DNA of 13,367 bases from Solirubrobacteraceae bacterium (GTDB lineage: Bacteria > Actinomycetota > Thermoleophilia > Solirubrobacterales > Solirubrobacteraceae). Positions 13,195-13,367 of this stretch are shown here, piece by piece; the stretch's first letter is position 1, and every line of letters starts with the position of its first letter. A program made the position numbers and the translations under genes. Location of the stretch: the NCBI GenBank assembly GCA_017882405.1, contig JADGPO010000085.1, positions 1 through 13,367 of the forward strand, read 5' to 3'. The notes under the pieces are model-generated. The model did not search any database and was not told the origin of the DNA. It saw only the letters and a program-made list of their open reading frames with translations.

Positions 13195-13232
13195 TCTCAC
13201 GCGCTGGTCGGCAAGGTCCGTCGCGGCGAGCT

Positions 13233-13364
13233 CTATAAGGCGAGGCGGTCGGCGATCTGGGCGATCGAGAGGCCCTCGGCATCTCGATAGTGGCGAGCCA
13301 GCGCAACTGCACGGCGACGCTCAACCACTCGAGCTGCCACTGGCGCATAGGCGGTCGGCGCCAT
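13233..13364 (-). pseudogene. Truncated helix-turn-helix protein at window edge
   Basis: A minus-strand frame begins at ATG 13364, three bases from the window end, and stops after 43 residues. ERRRAVALARHYRDAEGLSI and AQIADRL make a clear helix-turn-helix lead-in, the kind followed in intact proteins by a second helix (R-S-P-A-T-V-K-A-type) and a Cys-rich end. Here TTA TAG comes right after ADRLA. The bases after the stop still faintly resemble the missing helix (SSPRRT), which suggests decay. The earlier part may lie outside the window. It points at the 3' end of the tRNA gene, 39 nt away. Confidence 0.5.
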
Positions 13365-13367
13365 GCT

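Noticed and set aside
13154..13348. A 64-aa minus-strand frame across the tRNA ending in EEGLEPPTRGL
   Set aside because: That ending is the well-known antisense translation of a tRNA T-arm and is a frequent false gene.
1..13367. CRISPR array, rRNA or complete insertion sequence
   Set aside because: I saw no regularly spaced repeats, no rRNA-like blocks and no transposase motifs or flanking inverted repeats.

Overview
The window is high-GC bacterial DNA with strongly GC-biased third codon positions, several GTG starts and two leaderless-type promoters. Gene content, gene order and the general look of the proteins suggest Actinomycetota, most likely Thermoleophilia (a Solirubrobacterales-like lineage). 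The lineage is an inference; there is no rRNA in the window.

Positions 1-7600, minus strand, form a compact operon-like block. In transcription order it holds a broken M29-type aminopeptidase gene, a glutamate formimidoyltransferase, a small two-helix membrane protein, a metallo-beta-lactamase-fold hydrolase, hisS, aspS, mnmA and alaS (its 3' end lies outside). Neighbours overlap by 1-4 nt or sit 9-46 nt apart. The theme is tRNA charging plus tRNA U34 thiolation. MnmA carries an N-terminal IscU/NifU-like domain, so a sulfur or Fe-S scaffold appears covalently joined to the thiolase.

Positions 7600-9985 hold regulatory and accessory genes. A TetR-family repressor (minus) faces a cupin gene (plus), with a perfect 14-bp palindrome inside the -35/-10 spacer between them. 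A DUF1059-type small protein and a DUF5996-type protein follow on the plus strand.

Positions 9986-10580 are a gene graveyard. A frameshifted N-terminal piece of an alpha/beta hydrolase is joined on the minus strand to the last ~35 residues of a short-chain dehydrogenase. The rest of this stretch has no gene I recognise.

Positions 10581-13026, plus strand, carry nine small genes (57-112 aa), several linked by ATGA, TAATG or GTGA overlaps. One has a zinc-ribbon-like Cys pattern and three are highly charged and helical. I cannot assign functions; together they look like a small-protein accessory operon. A CAU-anticodon tRNA gene follows at 13121-13194, and beyond it on the minus strand is a short, apparently truncated helix-turn-helix reading frame at the window edge.

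No CRISPR array, complete insertion sequence, rRNA or intact prophage gene was seen.
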